From NCBI GenBank assembly GCA_903915655.1, contig CAIWTU010000045.1, positions 30,965 through 94,964 of the forward strand: 64,000 bases of DNA, given 5' to 3'. The notes beneath the pieces were generated by a model. That model had not been told where the DNA came from. It searched no databases and was given only the letters and a program-made list of their open reading frames with translations. Position numbers and translations under genes: made by a program. Shown piece by piece: positions 49,357 through 59,074 of this stretch (positions within the stretch are counted from its first letter, which is position 1; each line of letters opens with the position of its first letter). Source of the DNA: an uncultured Geobacter sp. Lineage in GTDB: Bacteria; Desulfobacterota; Desulfuromonadia; Geobacterales; Geobacteraceae.

Positions 49357-49899
49357 TCACCCCTTCTGTAATATATCTTGAATCCTATCTAACTGGGTTT
49401 TAATGCTGCCGTCAAATATCGCGTCACCAATTTTGGCGACTACGCCACCGATCAGAGACGGGTCGTATTCAACTTTCAGCAAGACCGTTTTCCCGGTCGA
49501 TTTCTCCAGTGCCGCCTTTATTCCCTCAATCTGTTTTTCTTCAAGGGGGAGGGCTGAAGTCAGAGTAGTGCGAAGCAGTCCTGAAAGTTCATCGGCCACC
49601 CCCCGGTACTCCCCTGTAATGGATGAAAGATGACCCAGCCTGTTTTTTTCAAGCAGAAGGAAGAAAAAGTTCACAACGGTTTTGCTTAAAGGGAGGTTGT
49701 CGGTTATATCCCTTAATAGGGCCTTTTTCGTTTCAATTGCAGAGGCAGGGTCAGATAAGAGTGCGGTGAAATCTGCATGAGCATTAAGAATCGATCCAAA
49801 ACTGGTCAGTTCATCGTAATATTTCTCAACCGCTCCATCTTCCTTCGCCAATTGTATGAGAGCCTTGGCGTATCGTTTCGCAATCGCATTTGTGATCAA
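49357..49899 (-). CDS. atpH: ATP synthase delta subunit
   Basis: This 180-residue subunit links the peripheral stalk to F1. Its N-terminal helical bundle starts AIAKRYAKALIQLAKEDG, and the C-terminal part has the VEYDPSLIGGVVAKIGDAIFDGSIKTQL signature. It overlaps atpF by 4 bases (ATGA). Confidence 0.95.
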   Translation of the reverse strand: MITNAIAKRYAKALIQLAKEDGAVEKYYDELTSFGSILNAHADFTALLSDPASAIETKKALLRDITDNLPLSKTVVNFFFLLLEKNRLGHLSSITGEYRGVADELSGLLRTTLTSALPLEEKQIEGIKAALEKSTGKTVLLKVEYDPSLIGGVVAKIGDAIFDGSIKTQLDRIQDILQKG

Positions 49900-50525
49900 T
49901 TTCTCTTCTCCACCTTGGTATTATAGTCATCTATAAATTCGTTGACAAAGCGGTCCTGATCATTTTTCGTGATCATATCTTTCAACGTCCGGGCTGCAAG
50001 TTGTACCGATAGTCGGGCAGCTTCTTCTCGAAGGGCCATCCTCGCCTTCTGGATTTCCTGATCGGCCGCCGCTGCTGACAGCTCTATTATCCTTTTGGCA
50101 GATAATGCGGCATCTTCGAGGATACGTTTTTTTTCCAACTCGGCTTCCAGTTTTATCGAGGCATGAATATCATCGATTTCAGAGGATGCTTTATCCAGTT
50201 TTTCACTGTATTCAACAAATTTCTTTTCAGCCGCTTCCCGTGCTTCCGCTGCTTCACGGATTGATTTCTCCACGCTCTTCTGGCGGGCGGCAAGAAGAGA
50301 TTTAATGTCCATCTTAGCTACTCCCCAGCCCAGAATGGCAACCAGCAGTGTAAAATTAAGAGTTCTCCAGCCGAAATCCTTTAATCGGAGAGCCCAATCT
50401 GCATGGCCTGCCGCCTCACCCCCCTCCGAAGCAAAACCTGTGACGGCTCCGGCCAGGCAGAAGCAGGCGACTGCCAGGATGAAAAAGAGTTTGGTGCCCC
50501 AGATGTTCGAGGGTAAGTTTTTCAT
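49896..50525 (-). CDS. atpF: ATP synthase b subunit
   Basis: This 209-residue peripheral stalk subunit has a signal-like N-terminal hydrophobic stretch (about 12-32), a second membrane segment (about 52-72), and a long alanine- and glutamate-rich coiled coil. I chose the ATG at 50525; the upstream in-frame start adds 22 residues inside the neighbouring gene. It overlaps atpH and lies one base after the second b-type gene. Confidence 0.92.
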   Translation of the reverse strand: MKNLPSNIWGTKLFFILAVACFCLAGAVTGFASEGGEAAGHADWALRLKDFGWRTLNFTLLVAILGWGVAKMDIKSLLAARQKSVEKSIREAAEAREAAEKKFVEYSEKLDKASSEIDDIHASIKLEAELEKKRILEDAALSAKRIIELSAAAADQEIQKARMALREEAARLSVQLAARTLKDMITKNDQDRFVNEFIDDYNTKVEKRN

Positions 50526-50526
50526 C

Positions 50527-50952
50527 CTATAGGCTCCTTCCAAGTACTTTTTCACAAATTTCCAGTGAAAGCGACTCCGCCTGCTCTTCAAGAAGCGCCA
50601 TTGCAGAATCTGCCTCTCCGGCTATCCGGGCCCGGAGCAGGACCAGAGAGGAGGCTGCTTCCGATCGGGCCTTGCCGACAATTTCGGCCGCTTCCTCGCG
50701 GGAAGCCTTGATCGCGAGATTTTTTTCTTCGTTGGCCTTGACTTTCACCTCACGTAACTTCGCTTCATAAAGCGCCATTTTCACCAGAACTTCCGTTTCC
50801 ACTGCAGCAGTTTTTTCAGCAGCGGCAGTAATTTCTGCTTCCCGTTCGCCCAGGATTTTTCGCACAGGTTTATATAGAAAGGTATTGAGAATAAGCATCA
50901 GAATGAGGAAGTTGACTATCTGAAAGAGTAACGCAAAATCTATGTTGATCAT
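50527..50952 (-). CDS. ATP synthase b' subunit
   Basis: This 141-residue second b-type subunit starts MINIDFALLFQIVNFLILMLILNTFLY, a single membrane helix, followed by the KPVRKILGEREAEI motif and a long coiled coil. Paired b and b' subunits form a heterodimeric stator. It is the first atp gene after parB. The a and c subunit genes are not in this cluster. Confidence 0.9.
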   Translation of the reverse strand: MINIDFALLFQIVNFLILMLILNTFLYKPVRKILGEREAEITAAAEKTAAVETEVLVKMALYEAKLREVKVKANEEKNLAIKASREEAAEIVGKARSEAASSLVLLRARIAGEADSAMALLEEQAESLSLEICEKVLGRSL

Positions 50953-51178
50953 CCCTTTACCTCGAGTAACATCAGGATACATTGTCTCCCCTGGATTACA
51001 GGGGGCTGGATTAATCAATTTTATTCCAGCTATCATACACCCTTCGCCAATGTCAAGAATATCTTTATGGTAACTTTAAAAATTATCTATGCTTTGACCG
51101 AGGCGGACGTCCGTGATGAAAATTGCTGAAATGATCTCGCAGAGCGACCCCGGAGATCAGATACTCTATCGAAAAGAG

Positions 51179-52015
51179 TCATATATCCATTACTTCTATT
51201 ATTCTGATCAAGTCGGTCTCACTGGTAAAAGCAATCTCGATTTTTCCGCCCCTGCCGCTATGGCGAATGGTGACCTTCGTCATAAAATGTCGCTGAAGCT
51301 GCTCTTCTACAGCCATGATCTGCGAAGCCACCTTTTTATCGACCTCCGCCGGCTGGTTGGATTTTATTTTCCTTACCAGGTTTTCTGTTGCGCGGACGGA
51401 AAGATGCCCCTTCAATATCTCCTGCCGGGCCTTTTTCATCTGTTCTGGGGAGTCGAAGGCTAACAGTGCCCTTGCGTGCCCCATGGAAAGGCGTTCTTCG
51501 ACGATATCTCCCTTTAATTCTGCCGGGAGTTTCAGGAGTCGGAGCGAATTGGCGACCGTGGAACGTTCCTTGCCGACCCTTTTGGCCAGCTCCTCCTGGG
51601 AAAGGTCGAATCTTTCCATAAGGGCGTGATAAGCCTCAGCCTCTTCCACCGCATTGAGGTCTTCTCGCTGGATATTCTCAATCAGCGCCATTTCCAGTGC
51701 AATGTCATCGGAGACATCCTGGATGACTACCGGAACCTCGCGCAGGCCGGCTCTCTGTGCCGCGCGCCAGCGCCGCTCTCCCGCTACCAGTTCATAGTGC
51801 CCATCCTTTTTTCGAACCACCAGAGGCTGGATTATTCCTTTTTCCCTGATCGATGCGGCAAGTTCGTCCAGCTTTGCAGGGGAAAAGGTTTTTCGCGGCT
51901 GATTACGGTTCGGTTTTATTTCTTCTATCGGACAGGAAAAGTAATTTTTCAGTTCGTCTTCGACAACCGGAAGGAGCGCTGCCATACCCCTACCGAGGCC
52001 GGTTTTTTTTTGCAT
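51179..52015 (-). CDS. parB: chromosome partitioning protein ParB
   Basis: This 278-residue DNA-binding protein begins KKTGLGRGMAALLP, then has the NRNQPRKTF and GERRWRAAQRAGL CTP-binding boxes, and a helix-turn-helix (LSQEELAKRVGKERSTVANSLRLLKLP). It spreads from parS sites and works with ParA in origin segregation. The start overlaps the end of parA by 26 bases. I see no consensus parS site in the window. Confidence 0.95.
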   Translation of the reverse strand: MQKKTGLGRGMAALLPVVEDELKNYFSCPIEEIKPNRNQPRKTFSPAKLDELAASIREKGIIQPLVVRKKDGHYELVAGERRWRAAQRAGLREVPVVIQDVSDDIALEMALIENIQREDLNAVEEAEAYHALMERFDLSQEELAKRVGKERSTVANSLRLLKLPAELKGDIVEERLSMGHARALLAFDSPEQMKKARQEILKGHLSVRATENLVRKIKSNQPAEVDKKVASQIMAVEEQLQRHFMTKVTIRHSGRGGKIEIAFTSETDLIRIIEVMDI

Positions 52016-52793
52016 TACTATCCTCCCTTTGAATGATTTCTTTGGCCAGGTCGAGATAACTGGCTGCCCCCCGCGATGCTATGTCGTAGAGCAGAACCGG
52101 CTTCCCATGGCTTGGCGCCTCGGAAAGCCTTATGTTCCTCGGGATAACGGTATTAAAGGTGGAATCTTTGAAATGTGTTCTTATTTCCTCGCTCACCTGA
52201 CGGGAGAGATTTACCCGCGCGTCAAACATGGTCAGGAGGATTCCTTCGATGGCAATGCCCGGATTCAGCCCTCTTTTGACAAGTTTGATGGTCTTGAGTA
52301 TCTGGGAGAGTCCCTCCATGGCGTAGAATTCACATTGGAGCGGAATCAGTACCGAGTCGGACGCAGTCATTGCGTTGATGGTCAAGAGCCCAAGTGACGG
52401 GGGACAATCAATAAGGATGTAGTCATAGTCGGCGGCAAGTGGCGCTATGGCATGAAGGAGTCTCTTCTCGCGCTCCGGGGCGGAAACCAGCTCCAGTTCA
52501 GCCCCCGCAAGATCGGTGGTCGAGGGGATTATTTTTAGAAAAGGGAGGGCCGTTTTGAAAGTTATGTCAGAGAGGGGGAGGCCGTCGACAAGGGCATCAT
52601 AGATGCTTTCCCGAAGCAGTTCCTTCTGCACACCGACACCACTCCCGGCGCTCCCCTGCGGGTCCATATCAATAAGGAGGGTTTTTCTTTCAGCCGCAGC
52701 AAGTGAAGCGGCAAGATTGACGGCTGTTGTGGTCTTGCCGACCCCACCCTTCTGATTGGCTATACAGATTATTCTCGCTTTATTATTTTGCAT
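51990..52793 (-). CDS. parA: chromosome partitioning ATPase ParA (Soj)
   Basis: This 267-residue P-loop ATPase has the deviant Walker A KGGVGKTTT, the LLIDMDPQGS motif, and the DYILIDCPPSLGLLT strand. It segregates chromosome origins with ParB. I chose ATG 52793, which places the first strand at the N-terminus; an in-frame start at 52823 adds ten residues. It heads the minus-strand parA-parB-atp run. Confidence 0.95.
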   Translation of the reverse strand: MQNNKARIICIANQKGGVGKTTTAVNLAASLAAAERKTLLIDMDPQGSAGSGVGVQKELLRESIYDALVDGLPLSDITFKTALPFLKIIPSTTDLAGAELELVSAPEREKRLLHAIAPLAADYDYILIDCPPSLGLLTINAMTASDSVLIPLQCEFYAMEGLSQILKTIKLVKRGLNPGIAIEGILLTMFDARVNLSRQVSEEIRTHFKDSTFNTVIPRNIRLSEAPSHGKPVLLYDIASRGAASYLDLAKEIIQREDSNAKKNRPR

Positions 52794-53174
52794 TTTTGCT
52801 GTTTCTTCGGGTATCACCGGCATAAGGGGTCCGACCGTGAAAAACTGGCGAGAGAGACGATGAATAATGACGAAACCGAGGCCGCTTAATGATTACCACT
52901 GATAATATCCTTTAACCTGCAAGTCGTATTTGTTGTAAAGATGATTTGTCGTCAGATTAGTCATATGAAGGAATGAAGGATAAAAATTACCATAAAAGTG
53001 CCTATTATAAAAGCGTTTTCGTTAGGAAAAACGACAGGATCAGTTTATCTTTATCCGGAGAGATTCCTCGAAGAGGCCTCTGGCACAAAAATCTCGAGGA
53101 AGGTTGAATACTTTTACAAGAGGCTCGCGGTTTTCCGGAAAATTGAAAAGAAAGAATCCAGGAGGTATAACTAG
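52794..53174. other. 381-base divergent region between parA and tex
   Basis: It is AT-rich and should hold both promoters. A GTG-started frame at 52998-53174 is open for 58 residues with a basic, helical composition and ends next to the tex start. It has no ribosome site at useful distance, so I do not call it a gene. A GGAGG for tex lies at the right end. Confidence 0.4.
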
Positions 53175-55388
53175 ATGTCGGTTCAGAGTAATCATCTTCC
53201 CCTTATTTTCGGGTGGGTAACCGAAGAAACCGGGCTTAAATCATTCCAGGTGGAGAGCGCCGTAACCTTGCTGCGGGAGGGGGCAACCGTCCCTTTCATC
53301 GCCCGATACCGGAAGGAGCGGACAGGAGAGCTCGACGAGGTGGAGCTTCGATCCATCGAAGAGCGGGTCAACTATTTCACGGAGCTGTTAGAGCGTAAAG
53401 TGACGGTGTACAACTCCATAGGGGAACAGGGGAAGCTGACCCCGGAACTTACAGCCCGAATCGAAGCCACCAGACAGAAAACTGAGCTTGAAGACCTCTA
53501 TCTCCCCTTCAGGCCTAAGCGGCGCACCAAGGCCACCATTGCCCGGGAGCGGGGACTGGAGCCCCTTGCCGACATCATTGCTGCCCAGGAGCTCACTGCA
53601 GGAACGCCCGAAGGGGCGGCGTCTCCCTTCGTTGATCCGAAACGGGAGGTGCCGGATGCGTCGGCCGCACTGAGCGGCGCCTCCCACATCCTGGCGGAGA
53701 GGTTTGCCGAGGACGCAGACCTGCGTGCCTTCGTCCGACGACTCACCTGGAAAGAGGGGCTGATCTCCTCCCGGGTAACCTCCGGCAAGAAAGATGCTGT
53801 CACCAAGTTCGAGATGTACTACGATTACCAGGAGCGACTCCGGGAGGTCCCGTCTCACCGTATGCTCGCCATGCGGCGTGGCGAAAAGGAGGAGGTTCTA
53901 TATCTCTCCATCCTGGCCCCAGTTGAAGAAATTCTGGCGGGGCTGAGGGGGCGGACGATCCGGAAAAAGAGTCTTTTTTCCGATCTTCTTGCCGGAGTAG
54001 TTGAAGATGCCTACAAGCGACTGCTGGCGCCATCCATCGAAGTTGAACTTCGTCTAGAGGCGAAGCAGCGCGCCGATGAGACCGCCATCAGGGTCTTTTC
54101 CGATAACCTCAGAAACCTGCTCCTGGCCCCTCCGGCAGGAGGTAAAAAGGTCCTCGGCATCGACCCTGGCCTGCGTACCGGCTGCAAGCTGGCGGTCGTG
54201 GACGGGACCGGTCGGTTCCTGGATAATGCGACGATTTATCCCCACACCGGCGAAAAAGGTTTGCCTGCGGCAAAGAAGGAGTTGCTCCGGCTCGTAAAAA
54301 CGGGTGACTGCGAGATGATCGCCGTTGGTAACGGTACAGCGGGGAGGGAAACGGAACAGTTTGTACGCGAGACGCTGAGGGAGTCGGAGAAGCAGATTCC
54401 GATAGTGATGGTGAGTGAGTCGGGAGCGAGCGTCTATTCGGCCTCGGAGGTTGCCCGAGAGGAATTTCCCGAACTGGATCTTACGGTACGGGGCGCCATA
54501 TCGATTGCCCGGCGTCTCCAGGATCCTCTTGCCGAGCTGGTCAAAGTCGACCCTAAAAGCATCGGTGTTGGCCAATACCAGCACGATGTCAACCAGACGC
54601 AGCTGAAGAAGTCGCTGGACGGAGTGGTGGAATCGTGCGTTAACTTCGTCGGGGTCAATCTGAATACAGCCTCCTGGGCTCTCCTCTCCTATGTTTCCGG
54701 AGTCGGGGGGTCCCTGGCCAAGGCCATTGTTCGCCACCGTGACGAGTACGGCACATTTGCTTCGCGGAAGGCTCTGCTCAAAGTCGCACGCTTCGGCGCC
54801 AAGGCCTTTGAGCAGTCTGCCGGCTTTCTTCGTATCCCGGGGGGAAGCCATCTTCTTGACAATACCGCTGTCCACCCCGAGCGCTACCAGCTGGTTGAGA
54901 GTATGGCTGCAGACCAAGGCGTTTCCATGGCGGAACTTGTTGCGGATCCGGTGCTCGTTACCCGAATCGACCTTTCCCGTTATGCAACCGGCTCTGTCGG
55001 TATTCCTACTCTGCGCGACATCCTCGACGAGCTGAAAAAACCGGGGCGCGACCCAAGGTGTGAGTTCCAGGCGGCTCCCTTCCGGGATGACGTCCGGGAG
55101 ATGACAGACCTTCAGGATGGAATGATTCTTCAGGGAGTAGTGACCAACGTGACGGCTTTCGGAGCTTTTGTCGACATAGGGGTTCACCAGGACGGGCTGG
55201 TACACGTAAGTCATCTGGCGGATCGGTTTGTTAAGGATCCGAACGAGGCTGTTCAGGTCGGCCAGCTTGTCAGAGTTAAGGTGCTGGCCGTTGACAGGGA
55301 GCGAAAAAGGATTTCTCTTTCCATACGCGAAGCGGATCAAGGTGTTAAGCGACTGCAACCGGGGGAACGGATCAAGAAGAAAGAATAG
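53175..55388 (+). CDS. tex: Tex family transcription accessory protein
   Basis: This 737-residue RNA-binding protein has the Tex N-terminal helical domain (VPFIARYRKERTGELDEVELR), the YqgF/RuvX-like nuclease-fold domain (VLGIDPGLRTGCKLAVVD), a helix-hairpin-helix part, and a C-terminal S1 RNA-binding domain (GMILQGVVTNVTAFGAFVDIGVHQDGLVHVSHL). It assists transcription elongation and RNA handling. An AGGAGG lies 8 bases before the ATG. Confidence 0.95.
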   Translation: MSVQSNHLPLIFGWVTEETGLKSFQVESAVTLLREGATVPFIARYRKERTGELDEVELRSIEERVNYFTELLERKVTVYNSIGEQGKLTPELTARIEATRQKTELEDLYLPFRPKRRTKATIARERGLEPLADIIAAQELTAGTPEGAASPFVDPKREVPDASAALSGASHILAERFAEDADLRAFVRRLTWKEGLISSRVTSGKKDAVTKFEMYYDYQERLREVPSHRMLAMRRGEKEEVLYLSILAPVEEILAGLRGRTIRKKSLFSDLLAGVVEDAYKRLLAPSIEVELRLEAKQRADETAIRVFSDNLRNLLLAPPAGGKKVLGIDPGLRTGCKLAVVDGTGRFLDNATIYPHTGEKGLPAAKKELLRLVKTGDCEMIAVGNGTAGRETEQFVRETLRESEKQIPIVMVSESGASVYSASEVAREEFPELDLTVRGAISIARRLQDPLAELVKVDPKSIGVGQYQHDVNQTQLKKSLDGVVESCVNFVGVNLNTASWALLSYVSGVGGSLAKAIVRHRDEYGTFASRKALLKVARFGAKAFEQSAGFLRIPGGSHLLDNTAVHPERYQLVESMAADQGVSMAELVADPVLVTRIDLSRYATGSVGIPTLRDILDELKKPGRDPRCEFQAAPFRDDVREMTDLQDGMILQGVVTNVTAFGAFVDIGVHQDGLVHVSHLADRFVKDPNEAVQVGQLVRVKVLAVDRERKRISLSIREADQGVKRLQPGERIKKKE

Positions 55389-55589
55389 GGCCGAGGCGTT
55401 GATAGGAGGCGACTTGAGGTTGAAACAATATTGTGCAGATACATATTGGCAGCTTTATTGGGAGAAACGATAGATTGCCGTTATTGGGCTGGAAAAAGCT
55501 ATGTTGACATTGTTGCCGGAATATGATACCGGTACAGCTGGGTGGTTGCCAGATTGATTTTTATGCCAGGGGTTGGGGTTTTCTTGCAC

Positions 55590-55931
55590 ATGAAATTGCT
55601 TAAGAAATATTTCGGGGCGCTTATAATCCCCCTCTATCTTTTCTCCCCGCTTGTTGGCAACGTCCTTGCGAACCAGATTTCTTCTGTTAACTGGTTAAAC
55701 GGAAAGGGGCTCTGCACTGTCAACGTAATGGCTACGGATCCCCCCCAATCCCTTTCACCCATCAGCGATGATGAGGGAGATCTGGACAATGAATGCAGTT
55801 CCTACCGCAGTCATTTGCCATTAATGCTATCCACCTGCGGCTACTCACCCCTTAAAACTCATCTTGATATAATGGAAATCCGAAAAAAATTGTCTTATGT
55901 CTATGCATCCATTTTTGTCCCTCCGCAATAA
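55590..55931 (+). CDS. small secreted protein of unknown function
   Basis: This 113-residue frame starts with a signal peptide (KLLKKYFGALIIPLYLFSPLVGNVLA), giving a mature part of about 87 residues with three cysteines. I do not recognise the mature part. An in-frame start at 55563 would add nine residues. It stands alone between tex and fdhA. It may be a real exported protein or a decayed gene. Confidence 0.45.
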   Translation: MKLLKKYFGALIIPLYLFSPLVGNVLANQISSVNWLNGKGLCTVNVMATDPPQSLSPISDDEGDLDNECSSYRSHLPLMLSTCGYSPLKTHLDIMEIRKKLSYVYASIFVPPQ

Positions 55932-56202
55932 GGCGCCTTGGCTAACTGTTCGCCGTGCCGGCCTTGAAGGCGGAAAAAACTGAACGTAACTGAAACCAGT
56001 CGACTTTTTGCCAAATCTAGTCGCTAGATAGATGCTCCCTGCAGCTAAAAAATTAAGCTAGTTGTTTAGCCATGCTCCGCAAAAATATATGATTACTATC
56101 TGAAAACCGGAGGCTGGGGTGAGGGGTTTTTATGAAAGAGGTCATAACGACTCTTTTCCCGGCCAGAATGCAGTTTATAACAAAGAAAGGAATTGACTTG
56201 CC

Positions 56203-58911
56203 ATGATTACAGTGAAGATTGATGGGAGGGCGGTAGAAATTCCGAAAGGATCTGCCGTCATTGATGCCGCAAAAAAAGCAGGGATAACGATTCCCACCCT
56301 CTGCTATTTTGATCTGCAGGGGAAAATAACGGGCTTGAACTCTTCATGCAGAGTCTGCCTCGTCGAAGTGGCAGGGAGGAAAAACCTGGCGCCGGCATGT
56401 TCCACACCGGCAATGGACGGTATGGACATACTTACAAGTACCGATAGGGTTATCGCCGCCAGAAAAATAATGCTCGAACTGATGTTGTCGGATCATGCGC
56501 AGGATTGCCTGACCTGCGAAAAGGCCGGTAACTGTAAACTGCAGGATCTCTGCTTCGAATACGGCATAAAAGAGTCACGGTATGCCGGAATGATGAACAG
56601 CCTCCCTCTCGATGAGTCAAACGAGTTTTACACTAGAAACATGAACAAGTGTGTTAATTGCAGACGTTGCGTTAATACCTGCTCCGCTTTCCAGTGTACC
56701 GAGGCCATCGACTTTGCCGGTCGTGGATTTAGCGCGCGAGTTGCTACCCCCTTCGAAGAAGATGTCAGGGATTCTGTCTGCGTCTCCTGCGGTAACTGCG
56801 TGTCGGTCTGCCCGGTAGGAGCCCTTCAGTCCAAATCTAAAGAAAAGTTCCGTACATGGGATGTTACTAAAACCAAAACGACCTGCTCCTACTGTGGGGT
56901 TGGCTGTGAGATGAATCTGCTGGTTAAGAACGGTAATAAAGTAGTCGGTGTCGAGCCGTCTAACGGAGATGCCAACAATAACCTCCTCTGCGTCAAGGGG
57001 AAATACGGTTACAACTTCATCAACCACCCTGACCGGCTGAAGACCCCCCTGATCAGGAAAGACGGCAAGCTGGTGGAAGCAAGCTGGGACGAAGCCTATA
57101 ACCTGATAGCCGAGAAGGTAACTAAAACCAAGGCGGAATTCGGTCCGGAAGCTCTGGCAGGGCTGACCTCAGCAAGGGTAACCAACGAAGAAAACTACCT
57201 GTTCCAGAAGCTGGTACGCACAGGGTTCGGCACCAACAATGTCGATCACTGCGCCCGACTCTGACACTCCTCGACAGTTGCCGGTCTGGCAACTACGCTT
57301 GGCAGTGGCGCAATGACCAACAGCATCAATGAGGTGCTGAATTCAGACGTAATTTTTGTCACGGGTTCCAATACCACCGTAGGCCATCCGGTCATCGGGG
57401 CAAAGATTCGTCAGGCAAAACAGAACGGGGCAAGAATTATAGTTGCCGAACCAAGGCGCATAGACCTTGCATTCGATGCCGATCTCTTTTTGCAGATCAC
57501 ACCTGGGACTAACGTAGCTCTCTACAACGGCATGATGAACGTCATAATTGCCGAAGGTCTGGAGAATACGGAATACATTGCAGCGCGCACTGAAAAAATT
57601 GAAGATCTGGTAGCCTGTCTTGCCGATTTTACCCCCGAAAAGGCAGCGGAAATTTGCGGCGTGAGCGCTGAAGATATCAGAAAAGCTGCACGTTTATATG
57701 CGAAGGCAGCCAAGGCGGCAATCTTTTACTCCATGGGAGTAACCCAGCACACTACCGGAACCGAAGGTGTTATGACGCTTTCCAATCTGGCGCTTTTGTG
57801 TGGTAACATTGGCATTGAATCCGGCGGAATAAACCCCCTGCGCGGCCAGAACAATGTTCAGGGGGCTTGCGATATGGGCGGTCTGCCGGGCGACCTCCCT
57901 GGTTACCAGAAGGTAGCGAATCCACAGGTGCTAGAGAAATTCGAAAAGGCCTGGGGAGTGAAGCTGAACGACAAGCCGGGTCTGACCCTCTGCGAAATCG
58001 TCCACAATGCCGGTCATGGCGACATCAAGTTCCTCTATATCATGGGTGAAAATCCGATGATCTCCGACCCTGATCTCCACCATGTGGAGGAGGCCCTCAA
58101 AAATACCGAGTTCCTCGTTGTACAGGATATCTTCCTCACCGAGACCGCTCAATTGGCGGACGTAGTTCTTCCAGCCGCTTCTTTTGCAGAAAAGGATGGC
58201 ACCTTTTCCAACACGGAGCGAAGGGTGCAGCGGGTACGAAAGGCGATCGAGCCGATTGGAAAGTCGAAGGCCGACTGGGTAATCCTGATGGAACTCATGA
58301 ACAAGCTGGGCTACGCCAAGACCTATGCAAATCCTGCGGAAATATTCGCTGAAATCTCCTCCGTTACTCCTTCCTACGCCGGCATTAACTATGATCGTCT
58401 GGAGCAGGGGAGCATTCAATGGCCATGTCCGAACGTAGACCATCCCGGCACCATGTATCTGCACAAGGCTGCCATAGCCAGGGGCAAAGGACTCTTCCGC
58501 CCGACCGAATACAAGCCGAGCAACGAGCCGACCGATGCCGAATATCCGTTTATTCTTACAACCGGACGCGTGCTCTACCATTACCACACAAGATCGATGA
58601 CGGGGAAGGTTGAAGGTTTGAATAACCTCTCTCCTGAATCGTTCATAGAGATAAATCCGTTAACCGCAGATAAACTCGGCCTGAAGGACGGGGCGAAGGT
58701 GTCAGTTTCTTCTCGTCGAGGCGAAATCGTAACCAGCGCAAGGGTTAGCCGCAATATCAAGGAAGGGGTTCTCTTCATGCCTTTCCACTTTGCGGAGGGG
58801 GCTGCAAACGTGCTGACCAACCCGGCGCTCGATCCTATTTCAAAGATTCCGGAATACAAGGTTTGCGCGGTAAACATCGAGGCTTTTGACGAGGTTTCTG
58901 ATTACGCATAA
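56203..58911 (+). CDS. fdhA: formate dehydrogenase alpha subunit, selenocysteine-containing
   Basis: This 902-residue molybdenum- or tungsten-dependent enzyme oxidises formate or reduces CO2. The N-terminal 240 residues are NuoG-like: a [2Fe-2S] domain, a DHAQDCLTC His/Cys cluster site, and two [4Fe-4S] motifs ([23 protein letters not shown]). The catalytic part starts with CSYCGVGC. The in-frame TGA at 57262-57264 is codon 354 and sits in the catalytic DHCARL-U-HSS motif, so it encodes Sec, not a stop. A bacterial SECIS hairpin follows directly. No NuoE/F-like partner genes are adjacent. An AAAGGAA site precedes the ATG. Confidence 0.95.
57262..57294 (+). promoter_or_regulatory. UGA selenocysteine codon and bacterial SECIS hairpin
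   Basis: TGA 57262-57264 is followed 11 bases later by a perfect 7-bp stem (AGTTGCC 57276-57282 with GGCAACT 57288-57294) with loop GGTCT. The loop contains the GGUCU of the Escherichia coli fdhF SECIS loop that SelB reads, at the expected distance. Confidence 0.9.
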
Positions 58912-58940
58912 CGAGCTGTTGGTCGGATGAAGCGCAAGAA

Positions 58941-58974
58941 CCGCCATCTCTCCCCCCGATAAGAGAGATGGCGG
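58941..58974 (+). terminator. hairpin after fdhA
   Basis: A 12-bp stem (CCGCCATCTCTC with GAGAGATGGCGG) lies 30 bases after the fdhA stop. It lacks a tight T run, so termination may be partial and allow read-through to the transporter gene. Confidence 0.6.
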
Positions 58975-59074
58975 CTATAAATGAAGTTACCGTTTTTTGT
59001 AATGAATTTTTTTCTTTTGTTTTTGTTGCAAATGAAGTATAGAGTAGCTAAAATTTTTTTCAGGAGGAGTACCA

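Noticed and set aside
54054..55358. 434-codon minus-strand open frame opposite tex
   Set aside because: The tex frame carries all family motifs; the opposite frame has none.
57313..58911. separate gene starting at ATG 57313
   Set aside because: It is the C-terminal continuation of fdhA after the Sec codon, not an independent gene.
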